From the NCBI RefSeq assembly GCF_013002715.1, contig NZ_JABENB010000003.1, forward strand, positions 310,001-374,000: DNA of 64,000 bases, read 5' to 3'. The position numbers were made by a program, and so were the translations under genes. The first letter of the stretch is position 1; each line of letters opens with the position of its first letter. The notes beneath the pieces are model-generated. The model ran no database searches, had not been told where the DNA came from, and saw only the letters and a list, made by a program, of their open reading frames with translations. Below are positions 1-8,438 of the stretch, in pieces. The stretch is from Flexivirga aerilata. GTDB taxonomy: Bacteria; Actinomycetota; Actinomycetes; Actinomycetales; Dermatophilaceae.

Positions 1-149
1 CCCTGGCTGCTGATCCAGAACGACGCCGCGAAGGCGGCGACGATGATCAGCAAACCCAGCAGCAGCGGCAGCAGGATCGCCTTGATATGCGTGCGCAGCT
101 CCATGTCGATCTGCTCGCCCCGGGCCAGATGCTTCGCCGAAAACGCCAT
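1..149 (-). CDS. PH-domain-like membrane protein, N-terminal part only
   Basis: Only the first 49 residues lie in the window and the gene continues past the left edge. It starts MAFSAKHLARGEQID and then has one strongly hydrophobic segment at about residues 25-45, rich in Leu, Ile, Val and Ala. This matches the start of actinobacterial membrane proteins with a bacterial PH domain, which are often found downstream of helY. The ATG lies 37 bases after the helY stop on the same strand, so co-transcription is likely. The PH domain itself is not visible, so the family call rests on the N-terminus and context. Confidence 0.55.
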   Translation of the reverse strand, partial: MAFSAKHLARGEQIDMELRTHIKAILLPLLLGLLIIVAAFAASFWISSQ

Positions 150-186
150 GGCGGCATCCTGCCACGCGGGTCCGGGTCTCGGCGGG

Positions 187-2982
187 TCAGTCGAGCCGGT
201 CGGCGGCGACGACGCCGCGCAACACCCCGTCGATCGCGGTGCGCGCCGTGCTGCGCAGGCCCTCGTGCTGCGTGGCGGCGGCGATCTGGTCGAGCAGGTC
301 GACCACCTGCTTGCACCGTCGTACGAAGTCGCCGGCGGACAGTTCGCTGTCGCGCAGCACCGTCTCCAGCCGGCCGCCGGCCGCCCAACGGTGCATCGTC
401 CAGGCGATGCCCGGGTCGGGCTCGCCCATCGGCGTCAGGCCGAGACGGCGCTGCGACTCCCGCAGCCCGTGGGTGATGCGGCCCATCTCGGCGAGGGCGT
501 CGCGCACCTGGTCGTTCGGCAGTTTCGGGGCCTCGGAGCCGCCGTCGCGCCGCGGCTCGTAGATGAGTGCGCTCACGACCGCGGCCAGCGACGGGGCGTC
601 CAGGCGGCGCCATACGTCGTGCTGGAGGCATTCGGCCGCCAGCAGGTCCTTCTCGGCGTAGATGCGCTGCAGCATCGTGCCCTGCTCGGTCACCTGCTCG
701 CCGTCCGCGGATAGGTAGCCGAGCTCGGCGAGCAGGTCGCAGATGCGGTCGAAGGTGCGCGCAACGGTGTGGGTGCGCTTGTCGACCTGCCGCTGCAGGC
801 CGTCGGTCTCCTGGCGCAGCTTCCACCACCGCTCGGCCCAGCGCGAATGCTGCTCGCGGTAGGGGCAGTCGTGACAGGGGTGGCGTTGCAGCGCGCCGCG
901 CAGCTGGTCGACCTCGGCCTGGAGCGACTCGTCGGTGCCGTCCTGGTCGGCGTGCTCCCCCGGCTTCGGCGGCGGCTCGGCCCGCAGCTTGTTGCGCAGG
1001 CTCGAGGCAAGGTCGCGCCGGGACCGCGGGCTGCGGGCGCTGAACGACTTCGGGATCGGCAGCTGTCCCACCGGTTCGACGACGTCGCGCACGTCGGTCT
1101 CGGCGAGCCGGCGCACCTGGGCGTCGAGGGTCAGGATCGTCGGGTCTCCCCCGGTGCCACGCCCCCGCTGACCGGGTATGACGACGGCGTATCCCGCGCG
1201 GCGCCCGTCCGGCACCTGGACGACGTCGCCCGGCTTGAGCTCGCCCAGGGACACCGCGGCCGCGGCTCGCCTGCTCGCCGAACGGCGCTTGGCGGCCGAC
1301 TTCTCCAGCGTCGACAACTGGCGGCGGAGGGCGGCGTACTCGGCGAAATCGCCCAGGTGGCAACGCATTGCGTCGGCATACCCCTCGAGCGCCTCGTCGT
1401 TGCGGCGGATCGACCGGGTGATGCCGACGACCGAGCGGTCGGCCTGGAACTGCGCGAACGACTGCTCCAGGATCTGGCGGGCGCGCCAGCGGCCGACCTG
1501 TGCGACGAGGTTGACCGCCATGTTGGAGGACGGCACGAACGACGACCGCAACGGATAGGTACGGGTCGAGGCGAGGCCGGCCACCGCGTCGGGGTCGACC
1601 CCCGGCGCCCAGAGCACGACCGCGTGTCCTTCGAAGTCGATGCCGCGCCGGCCGGCCCGCCCGGTGAGCTGGGTGAACTCGGCCGGGGTGATGTCGGCGT
1701 GCGTCTCGCCGTTGTACTTCACAAGGCGTTCGAGCACGACGCTGCGGGCCGGCATGTTGATGCCGAGCGCGAGCGTCTCGGTGGCGAAGACCGCCTTGAT
1801 CTGGCCGTCGGTGAAGAGCTCCTCGACGATCTCGCGGAAGGTCGGCAGCATGCCGGCGTGGTGGGCGGCGAAGCCGCGGGAGAGGCCCTCGACGAAGTCG
1901 TAGTAGCCGAGCACCGCGAGGTCTTCCTCGGGCAGGTCGGCGACGCGCTCCTCCACCATCCGGCGGATGCGTCGCCCGGCCTGCTCGCTGATCAGCGTGG
2001 TGCCCCAGGCCAGCAGTTGGGAGACGGCCGCCTCGCAGCCGACCCGGCTGAAGATGAAGGTGATCGCCGGCAGGAGTCCGTCGCGGTCGAGTGCCTCGAT
2101 GACCTCCGGACGGCTGGGGCCGCGCCCGGGGCGCCCGGCTCGCACCGGCCCGCGGTCGCCGCCTCCACGGATCCGGCCACGCCGGCCACGCGGTGCGCCG
2201 GCGTCCTCGCGGCGACCGTGCCGGTCGTTGCGACGAGCGGACTCGACCTGCGAAATCCGTTGCAGCAGATGCGGGTTGATCCGCAGCCGGTCGGACTCCC
2301 GGCCGTCGTCGACGAAGAGGTCGAACAACTGCGGCCCGACCATCATCTGCTGCCAAAGCGGCACCGGGCGGTGCTCCTCGACGATCACGTCGGTGTCGCC
2401 ACGCACCTCGCGCAGCCAGTCGCCGAACTCCTCGGCGTTGCTGACGGTCGCCGAGAGCGACACCAGCTGCACCGACGGCGGGAGCTGGACGATGACCTCC
2501 TCCCAGACCGCACCGCGGAACCGGTCGGCCAGGTAGTGCACCTCGTCCATCACCACGAACCCGAGCCGGTCGAGGGTCTTGGAGCCGGCGTAGATCATGT
2601 TGCGCAGCACCTCGGTGGTCATCACCACGATGGGCGCTTCGCCGTTGATCGACGAGTCGCCGGTCAGCAGCCCGACGTTCTCCGCGCCGTGCCGGGCGAC
2701 CAGGTCGGTGAACTTCTGGTTGGACAGCGCCTTGATCGGCGTGGTGTAGAAGGTCTTGCGCCCGGTCTGCAGGGCCAGGTATGCCGCGAACTCCCCCACG
2801 ATCGTCTTGCCGGCACCGGTCGGCGCGGCGACCAGCACGCTGCGGCCGGCCTGCACGGCATCGATGCCGCGCACCTGGAACTCGTCGAAGGGGAAGTCGA
2901 ACTCCTCGGCGAACCTGGCCGCGTGCGTGGAGTCGAAGCCCGTGCGGGAGGAGGCGTCCGTCCGGGGCGCTGAATCAGACAT
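187..2982 (-). CDS. helY: DEAD/DEAH-box RNA helicase, Ski2/Mtr4-like HelY
   Basis: This 931-residue superfamily-2 helicase is of the HelY type and probably unwinds structured RNA in the cytoplasm. Visible motifs in order are Walker A APTGAGKT at about 53-60, DEVH at 146-149 (motif II), SAT at 177-179 (motif III), HHAGMLP, and QLTGRAGRRG (motif VI). The C-terminal half is the DSHCT-like helical region typical of Ski2/Mtr4 enzymes. An Arg/Gly-rich insert at about 249-291 separates the first RecA lobe from the second and could bind RNA. The gene follows tatC with a 26-base gap, the usual order in this neighbourhood. The ATG start (MSDSAPRTD) is the only good one before the helicase fold. Confidence 0.93.
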   Translation of the reverse strand: MSDSAPRTDASSRTGFDSTHAARFAEEFDFPFDEFQVRGIDAVQAGRSVLVAAPTGAGKTIVGEFAAYLALQTGRKTFYTTPIKALSNQKFTDLVARHGAENVGLLTGDSSINGEAPIVVMTTEVLRNMIYAGSKTLDRLGFVVMDEVHYLADRFRGAVWEEVIVQLPPSVQLVSLSATVSNAEEFGDWLREVRGDTDVIVEEHRPVPLWQQMMVGPQLFDLFVDDGRESDRLRINPHLLQRISQVESARRNDRHGRREDAGAPRGRRGRIRGGGDRGPVRAGRPGRGPSRPEVIEALDRDGLLPAITFIFSRVGCEAAVSQLLAWGTTLISEQAGRRIRRMVEERVADLPEEDLAVLGYYDFVEGLSRGFAAHHAGMLPTFREIVEELFTDGQIKAVFATETLALGINMPARSVVLERLVKYNGETHADITPAEFTQLTGRAGRRGIDFEGHAVVLWAPGVDPDAVAGLASTRTYPLRSSFVPSSNMAVNLVAQVGRWRARQILEQSFAQFQADRSVVGITRSIRRNDEALEGYADAMRCHLGDFAEYAALRRQLSTLEKSAAKRRSASRRAAAAVSLGELKPGDVVQVPDGRRAGYAVVIPGQRGRGTGGDPTILTLDAQVRRLAETDVRDVVEPVGQLPIPKSFSARSPRSRRDLASSLRNKLRAEPPPKPGEHADQDGTDESLQAEVDQLRGALQRHPCHDCPYREQHSRWAERWWKLRQETDGLQRQVDKRTHTVARTFDRICDLLAELGYLSADGEQVTEQGTMLQRIYAEKDLLAAECLQHDVWRRLDAPSLAAVVSALIYEPRRDGGSEAPKLPNDQVRDALAEMGRITHGLRESQRRLGLTPMGEPDPGIAWTMHRWAAGGRLETVLRDSELSAGDFVRRCKQVVDLLDQIAAATQHEGLRSTARTAIDGVLRGVVAADRLD

Positions 2983-3008
2983 GGGCGCAGGCTAATCGGC
3001 GAAGCTGC

Positions 3009-3842
3009 TCAGAGCGCGGACTTCTGGTCGTCCGGGATGTCCAGCCACTCCGCCCGGTTCTTCTCCTCGCGACCGGCGCGTCGCCGGTCGAGGAACATCG
3101 AAAGCAGCACCGCGGCGAAGAAGAGGCCGATCAGCGGGCACATCAACGCAAGCATCGACCAGGCATCCGGGGACGGACTCATGACCGCAGAGAAGACCGC
3201 GATGATCATCACCGCCACCCGCCAGCCCTTCACCATCACGCGACCGGGCAGGATGCGCAGCGAGTTGAGCCCCACCAGGAAGACCGGCAGCAGGAATGCC
3301 AGGCCGAAGACCAGGATGAACTTGGTCACGAAGTTGATGTAGGCGCCGGCGTTGGTGTAGTTGACGGCGTCCTCGGGTGTGACGCCGAGCAGGAACTTCA
3401 CCGCGTTCTTCATCACCAGGCTGGCGACGAAGCAGCCGAGCACGAACAGCGGGACGGCCGCGCCGATGAACATCCGCGCGATCCGCTTCTCCTTCTTGGT
3501 CAGCCCGGGGGCGAGAAAGGCCCAGATCTGCCAGAGCCAGATCGGCGCGGACAGGATGAGACCGATCCACAGGGAGACCTTCAGTTTCACCGAGAACGCC
3601 TCGGCGATCGAGGTGCCGCCGTAGTTGAGTTGCACCTTGTCGCGAGAGACGTGCCGCTCGGCGGCGACCGCCCATAGCGGCTCCTGTAGCCAGCGGATCA
3701 CCGTCGGATAGAGGAACCAGCCGACAATGCCAAGCACCAGGATCGCGAACGCGCACACCAAGGCGCGCCGGCGGAATTCGCGGAAGTGTTCGCCGAGGGA
3801 CATCCGCGCTTCGGGATTGTCCTTACGACGCAAGAGGGCCAT
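3009..3842 (-). CDS. tatC: Sec-independent protein translocase subunit TatC
   Basis: TatC is the multi-spanning inner-membrane receptor that recognises twin-arginine signal peptides and recruits TatA. The 277-residue product has the cytoplasmic N-terminal signature around HFREFRRR (about residues 19-26) and six hydrophobic segments, as expected. The C-terminal tail is short, charged and rich in Arg and Glu. It lies 64 bases downstream of tatA on the same strand and upstream of helY. No TatB-like gene is visible here, which fits a minimal TatA/TatC system or a tatB located elsewhere. Confidence 0.96.
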   Translation of the reverse strand: MALLRRKDNPEARMSLGEHFREFRRRALVCAFAILVLGIVGWFLYPTVIRWLQEPLWAVAAERHVSRDKVQLNYGGTSIAEAFSVKLKVSLWIGLILSAPIWLWQIWAFLAPGLTKKEKRIARMFIGAAVPLFVLGCFVASLVMKNAVKFLLGVTPEDAVNYTNAGAYINFVTKFILVFGLAFLLPVFLVGLNSLRILPGRVMVKGWRVAVMIIAVFSAVMSPSPDAWSMLALMCPLIGLFFAAVLLSMFLDRRRAGREEKNRAEWLDIPDDQKSAL

Positions 3843-3906
3843 GTCGGTCGTGTCGTCCTACGCGGTGTCGGTGGGGCGGGTCAGGCGCTGCAGCGATGTG
3901 CCGGGC

Positions 3907-4407
3907 TCAGTGCCCGGAGCCCGACTGGCCGCTCTGCGGGTAACCCTGAGGCTGGGGCTGCTGCGGCTGCCCCTGTTGCGGGTAACCGTTCTGCTGCGGG
4001 TAGCCGGCCGGAGCCTGCTGCTGCGGCTGGTAACCGGGCTGACCGGGCTGCGGCTGGTAGCCGGGCTGACCAGGTTGCGGCTGGTAGCCGGGCTGACCAG
4101 GTTGCGGCTGGTAACCGGACTGCCCGTGTCCCTGCTGCTGCCCGTAGCCCTGCTGCGGGTAGGCCTGACCACCGGGAACCTGTGCCTCGCCGGGCACGCC
4201 GCCCTGCTGCGGTGCGGTCTGACCGGGAACGGTCTGGCCGGCGGCCCCGCTGCTGCCCTCGTCGTTGTCGCTGATCTCACTCTTGAGGATGCGCGCGGAC
4301 CGTCCCAGGCTGCGCGCTGCGTCCGGAAGCTTCTTCCAGCCGAAGAGGATCACCACGATCAGCACCAGGATCAGCAGGTGCCACGGCTCGAGTGCTCCAC
4401 GAAACAT
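3907..4407 (-). CDS. tatA: Sec-independent translocase subunit TatA with a long Gln/Pro/Gly/Tyr-rich tail
   Basis: TatA forms the pore-like assembly of the twin-arginine translocase. The protein opens with a short transmembrane helix ([15 protein letters not shown]) followed by the amphipathic helix starting [18 protein letters not shown], the diagnostic TatA arrangement. I chose the ATG giving MFRGALEP because a GGGAG ribosome site lies 8 bases upstream; an in-frame start five codons earlier is less likely. At 166 residues it is about twice the usual length. The extra half is a low-complexity tail with a nine-residue unit GYQPQPGQP repeated in tandem. The tail should be cytoplasmic and is not needed for the family call. 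Confidence 0.92.
   Translation of the reverse strand: MFRGALEPWHLLILVLIVVILFGWKKLPDAARSLGRSARILKSEISDNDEGSSGAAGQTVPGQTAPQQGGVPGEAQVPGGQAYPQQGYGQQQGHGQSGYQPQPGQPGYQPQPGQPGYQPQPGQPGYQPQQQAPAGYPQQNGYPQQGQPQQPQPQGYPQSGQSGSGH
4021..4119 (-). repeat. 27-bp tandem repeat inside tatA
   Basis: About 3.7 copies of a 27-base unit encode the GYQPQPGQP repeats of the TatA tail. Copies differ only at a few third positions (for example taa/tag, ccgg/cagg), which suggests recent expansion by slippage or unequal exchange. Confidence 0.85.
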
Positions 4408-4473
4408 AACCAGCTCTCCCAAGATCGAGGGCCCGGAAATCCGGGGCCCGTGTGGTCCTATCTTCGCACCGGT

Positions 4474-4797
4474 TCACCACTCTACGTGATCGGTCCACGC
4501 CGGTCGGCGGGCTCGACGGCGAGCTTCTCGCTCGGCGCGTCGCCTGCTGCGCAACGTCTCGTACTCGGCCCGGAGTTCCGTGGGCGAACGCAGCACGGCC
4601 AGGTCGTCGACCGAGTCCAGCTGCTCCTGGAGTTCGCGCACGCGTGACTCGATCTCGGTGAGCCGGTCCTGCGCGTCGGCGGCCTCCCGGCCGAGCGCCT
4701 TGAGCGGCGGCCACAACCGCCAGAGACGCCATCCGACGTATGCCGTGCCGAGCAGTGCGAGCGCCGCCCAGAGCAGCACCCATTGCCACCACTGCAT
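4474..4797 (-). CDS. Small membrane-anchored coiled-coil protein, function unknown
   Basis: This 107-residue protein has one N-terminal transmembrane helix (about residues 5-25, WVLLWAALALLGTAYVGWRLW). A heptad-like helix rich in Leu, Glu, Arg and Gln follows (about 40-95), and the tail is Arg-rich. The topology is a single-pass anchor with a cytoplasmic coiled coil. It sits between pafC and tatA on the same strand, a position often held by unnamed small proteins in Micrococcales. I do not recognise a named family. Confidence 0.75.
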   Translation of the reverse strand: MQWWQWVLLWAALALLGTAYVGWRLWRLWPPLKALGREAADAQDRLTEIESRVRELQEQLDSVDDLAVLRSPTELRAEYETLRSRRRAEREARRRARRPAWTDHVEW

Positions 4798-4845
4798 CAG
4801 GCGTCGGCTGTCATCGGGCGTCGGGTCTCATCAGGCGTCGCGACA

Positions 4846-5811
4846 TCAAACGTCGTATGACGCGAGCGCGTCCGCGGCCCCGGCGGCGACCTCGTCGCGC
4901 AGTGCGGCGGGTTCGAGCACCCGGGCGGCGCCACCGAGGCGCCATACGAGCTGACGGAGCCAGGTCAGGTCGGCGGCCCGGATCGACGCGGTGATCGTGC
5001 CGTCGGCGGCGCGCTCGACGGACTCGACCGGGTAGTAGTCGACGACCCAGGCGGCCTCCGGCTGCAGCGCGAGGGTCGCGCGCAGGTCGTCGGGGCCGGC
5101 GGTGAACAGGTCGGTGTCGAGGTCCCGCGGCCGGGCCTCGGTGGGTGGGGTGCCGTCGACGTCGAGCGTCTCGATCGCCGCGACGCGGTCGAGCCGGAAC
5201 AGCCGCACGTCCTGCGCCCGGTGACACCAGCCTTCGAGATACCAGTTGCCGTCGAGCGAGACCACCCGCATCGGGTCGACGTCGCGCTCGGTGGTCTCGT
5301 CGCGCGAGGCGACGACGTAGCGCAGGTGCAGCCGGCGGTGCGCGGCGACCGCGGCGCGCGCGGTGCTCAGGGTGTCGGACGGCACCGCCGCGGCGAGCGC
5401 GACCTTGACCCGGTCGCTCACTTCGCTGGCGTCACCCGCGGCGTCGACCAGCTTGGCCAGCGCCCGGTCGACCGCGTCGCGTTCGTCGAGGCCGGGCACC
5501 GCGGCGAGGGCCCGCAGACCGACGATGAGCGCGGTGGCCTCGTCGAGGCCGAGCCGCAACGGGCGGGCGATCGTGTCGGCGTTGCGCAGGAAGACCCGGC
5601 CGCCGTCCCACTCCGCCTCGATCAGGTCGTCCGGCAGGTGGCCCGGCGTGCCGCAGACGAACAGCAGGGCGAGGTCGGCCTCGACCTGCTCGGTGGAGAC
5701 GCCGAGCTCGGCGGCGGCGCGGGCGATGTCGATGCCCTGCCGGTTGACCAGCCACGGCACCATCGTCAGCAACCGCGCGAGGCGGGCGGTCGCGCTCTCG
5801 GGGGCGGCCAT
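4846..5811 (-). CDS. pafC: WYL-domain transcriptional regulator PafC
   Basis: PafC is the second half of the PafBC regulator, which in mycobacteria activates the main RecA-independent DNA damage response. The 321-residue product has an N-terminal helix-turn-helix region (about 8-60, with QGIDIARAAAELGVS) and a central WYL domain (about 145-215). A C-terminal WCX-type extension follows. Its ATG shares one base with the pafB stop (TGATG), so translation is coupled and the two subunits are probably made together. Confidence 0.92.
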   Translation of the reverse strand: MAAPESATARLARLLTMVPWLVNRQGIDIARAAAELGVSTEQVEADLALLFVCGTPGHLPDDLIEAEWDGGRVFLRNADTIARPLRLGLDEATALIVGLRALAAVPGLDERDAVDRALAKLVDAAGDASEVSDRVKVALAAAVPSDTLSTARAAVAAHRRLHLRYVVASRDETTERDVDPMRVVSLDGNWYLEGWCHRAQDVRLFRLDRVAAIETLDVDGTPPTEARPRDLDTDLFTAGPDDLRATLALQPEAAWVVDYYPVESVERAADGTITASIRAADLTWLRQLVWRLGGAARVLEPAALRDEVAAGAADALASYDV

Positions 5812-6806
5812 CAGGCGGCCCCGTTGCTGTCGAGCGATCCCCGCAGCCGCCGCACGACCGCGTCGACCAGCTCGGGAGGAGCAACGGCTCGGGCCGCGGG
5901 GCCGAAGCCGGCGATCTCGTCGGCGAGCACCTCGGTGTCGCCGAAATCGACTGTCAGCCGGGTAAATTCGCCGTCCTGCTGACTGCTCTGCCGGGCCCGG
6001 CGGCGCAGGGTGTTGCCGGCACCGGCGCGGACCAGGACCGTCGCTGTCATCGTCTCGCGACTGTCCGTGCCGTCGATCATCGTCAGCGGGTCGTGGTCGG
6101 CTGGCACGTCATACGCGCCGGGCTTGCCGAGACGTTTCACCGCGCCGTCGATGCGGCTCAGGCGGAAGACGCGCGGAGCCTGCCGGTTCAGGTCGAACCC
6201 GGTGACATACCAGCGGCCGTGCCAGTTGGTGACGGTCCACGGCTGCAGCTGCCGGGTGCTGGCCTCTCCCCCGGCCTTGCGGTAGGTGAACGAGATCGCC
6301 TGCCGGCGCAACGCCGCGTCCTTCACCGGATTGAACGCCGGCTCGCTGGTGCGCACCCGCGGCTCCAGACCGACCAGCGACTCGGTGTCCCGCTCGACCT
6401 CGGCAGCCTCCAGCTTGCGCATCGCGGTCGCCGCGGGGCCGGCGAGACTCGCCTGCTGCCACGTGCGGCTGGCCAGCCCGAGCACCGCGAGTTCGTCCGG
6501 TTCGAAGGCGATCTCGGGCAAGGCGTACTCGCGGCGGTCGATGCGATAGCCGGTCTCGTCGTCGAAGAAGCTGTCGATCGGCTCGATCCGCAACGGGATG
6601 CCGAGCTCGCGCAACTCGTCCTTGTCGCGCTCGAACATCCGGTCGAACGCCTCGTCGGAGGCCGTCTCGCCATACTGCGGCACGGCGTCGCGGATGCGCG
6701 CCTTCGACAGCGGTTGCCGGGTGTAGAGCAGACAGATCACCAGGTTGAGCAACCGCTCGGTCTTCGCGGCAGGTGACGGCTGGGCCATGGTCCGACGGTA
6801 TCTCAT
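5811..6806 (-). CDS. pafB: WYL-domain transcriptional regulator PafB
   Basis: PafB pairs with PafC to form a DNA-damage-responsive transcription activator. The protein has 331 residues. The N-terminal winged-helix region (about 10-85) is followed by a WYL domain with the stretch NWHGRWYVTGFDLNR at about 190-205 and a C-terminal WCX-like region ending near VVRRLRGS. It is encoded directly upstream of pafC with coupled stop and start. The association with pafA is by gene order; in mycobacteria PafBC is not needed for pupylation. Confidence 0.92.
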   Translation of the reverse strand: MRYRRTMAQPSPAAKTERLLNLVICLLYTRQPLSKARIRDAVPQYGETASDEAFDRMFERDKDELRELGIPLRIEPIDSFFDDETGYRIDRREYALPEIAFEPDELAVLGLASRTWQQASLAGPAATAMRKLEAAEVERDTESLVGLEPRVRTSEPAFNPVKDAALRRQAISFTYRKAGGEASTRQLQPWTVTNWHGRWYVTGFDLNRQAPRVFRLSRIDGAVKRLGKPGAYDVPADHDPLTMIDGTDSRETMTATVLVRAGAGNTLRRRARQSSQQDGEFTRLTVDFGDTEVLADEIAGFGPAARAVAPPELVDAVVRRLRGSLDSNGAA

Positions 6807-6858
6807 CCGTGCGGACGCATGTACGACGCGCCCGCGCGGGCGCCCATCGGGCCGCCGG

Positions 6859-7839
6859 TCAGTCCGCGAGCGGTTTCTGATCCGGCGCGGACAGGCTGAG
6901 GATCGCGCCCGCGACGCCGCGAGAGGCGGTGATCCGCCGCTCGAGGCGTTCGAGCTCGGCGGCCACCTCGTGCTCGGCGTGGTCGCCCGCGAGGTCGACG
7001 TCGGCGACCAGGAAGACCTGGCGCGGGCCGACGAACTCCAGCCGCAGGTAGCTGACGCTCGCGACGTCGGGCTCGCTCTGCAACGCGCGCAGGGCGGCGG
7101 CCCGCACCTGCGGACTCACCTGCTCGCCCACCAGGAAGCCGACGTTGCGCTTGATCAGGATGAACGCCACGACCCCGAGCACCAGCCCGACCAGGATCGA
7201 ACCGATCGAGTCGGGCACCGGCGATCCGGTCAGCTGGTGCAGCCCGAGCGCGCCGGCGGCGATCACCAGACCGGTGAGCGCGGCGGCGTCCTCGGCGAAG
7301 ACCGCCCGCAGGGTCGGGTCGGAGGTGGCGAGCACGTGCTCCAGCAGTTCCCGGTCGTATGCCGAGGCCTCCGCCCGCGCCTGTCGCACCGACTGCGCGA
7401 ACGAGATGCCCTCCAGCACGAAGGAGATCGCGAGCACGATGTAGCCGACCAGGAATTCGCTCGCCGGCTCGGGGTGGATCAGCTCCTGGATACCGTGCCA
7501 GATCGACACCGCGGCTCCGGCGATGAAAAGGCCGAGCGCGGCGAACAGCGACCACACGTAGGCGGCCCGGCCGTAGCCGAGGGGGTGCGCCTTGTCCGGG
7601 GGTCGACGCGACCGCTTGTCGGCGATGAAGAGGAAGACCTCGTTGCCGGCATCGGCCCAGGAGTGCGCGGCCTCCGCGACGAGCGAGGCGGACGCGGTGA
7701 TGACGGCGGCCACCGACTTCGCGAGCGCCACCAGCACGTTGGCGCCCAGCGCGATCAGCACGGTGAGCGTGCTCTCCCCGCCCCCCTCGGTCTGCTTGAT
7801 GCCGACGTCGAACTCGTCGGTGACGTGACGGTCTTCCAT
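6859..7839 (-). CDS. Cation diffusion facilitator (CDF) family metal transporter
   Basis: CDF proteins export divalent metals such as Zn, Fe, Mn or Co by proton antiport. The 326-residue product has about six membrane segments after a short acidic N-terminus (MEDRHVTDEFD). Segment 2 carries a His/Asp-containing site (EAAHSWADAGNE), the usual metal-binding motif of the family. A C-terminal cytoplasmic domain occupies about 225-320. I chose the ATG at MEDRH; reading frames further upstream have no membrane features. The substrate cannot be told from sequence alone. Its place between the FKBP genes and pafB looks like an addition to the conserved paf order. Confidence 0.88.
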   Translation of the reverse strand: MEDRHVTDEFDVGIKQTEGGGESTLTVLIALGANVLVALAKSVAAVITASASLVAEAAHSWADAGNEVFLFIADKRSRRPPDKAHPLGYGRAAYVWSLFAALGLFIAGAAVSIWHGIQELIHPEPASEFLVGYIVLAISFVLEGISFAQSVRQARAEASAYDRELLEHVLATSDPTLRAVFAEDAAALTGLVIAAGALGLHQLTGSPVPDSIGSILVGLVLGVVAFILIKRNVGFLVGEQVSPQVRAAALRALQSEPDVASVSYLRLEFVGPRQVFLVADVDLAGDHAEHEVAAELERLERRITASRGVAGAILSLSAPDQKPLAD

Positions 7840-7954
7840 GGCAGGCGACGCTATCCGAGCCGCCGCGGCGGGATTGCGAGGAGGCCGCCGCGACTCGCGG
7901 AAAGATCGCGAGCCGGGCGGCCTCGACGGGAGGTGCGCCGTGCGGCGCGGGACG

Positions 7955-8374
7955 TCAGCGGATGCCGAAGGCGCTGCCCGCACCGGGCTTGTTCGCGTTG
8001 ACCAGGTCGACCACGAAGATGAGCGTCTCGTTCGGGCCGATCGCGCCGCCGGCGCCACGCTCGCCATACGCCAGCTGCGAGGGGATGACCAGCTTGCGGC
8101 GGCCGCCGACCTTCATCCCGACGATGCCCTTGTCCCAGCCCGGGATGACCTGGCCGACGCCGACCTGGAAGTCCAGTGGCGCGCCGCGGTTCCAGGAGGC
8201 GTCGAACTCCTCGCCGGTGGAGTGCGCGACACCGACGTAGTGCGCGGAGACCTGGTCGCCGGCCTCGGCCGTGCGGCCGTCGCCCTCCCAGATGTCCTCG
8301 ATGACGAGCTCGGTCGGTGCCTCGTCACCCGGGAAGTCGATCTCGGGCTTGGTGGTGTTGGGGTCGAACGGCAT
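7955..8374 (-). CDS. FKBP-type peptidyl-prolyl cis-trans isomerase, cytoplasmic
   Basis: This 139-residue protein is one FKBP domain without a signal peptide. It has the typical core: GDQVSAHYVG, the FDASW strand, the VIPGWDKGIVGMKVGG segment, and the C-terminal strand LIFVVDLV. It should catalyse proline isomerisation during protein folding in the cytoplasm. It lies 64 bases downstream of a two-domain FKBP lipoprotein gene, and single FKBP genes at this position after pafA are common in Actinobacteria. Confidence 0.94.
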   Translation of the reverse strand: MPFDPNTTKPEIDFPGDEAPTELVIEDIWEGDGRTAEAGDQVSAHYVGVAHSTGEEFDASWNRGAPLDFQVGVGQVIPGWDKGIVGMKVGGRRKLVIPSQLAYGERGAGGAIGPNETLIFVVDLVNANKPGAGSAFGIR

Positions 8375-8438
8375 GGGACTACCTCGGCTTTCGCTGGTAT
8401 GACGGGGCTTCTGGGACGACCGTGGTCGCGCGATCCGG

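Noticed and set aside
769-2973. Long plus-strand frame opposite helY
   Set aside because: It mirrors helY, has no domain, and helY motifs are all present on the minus strand.
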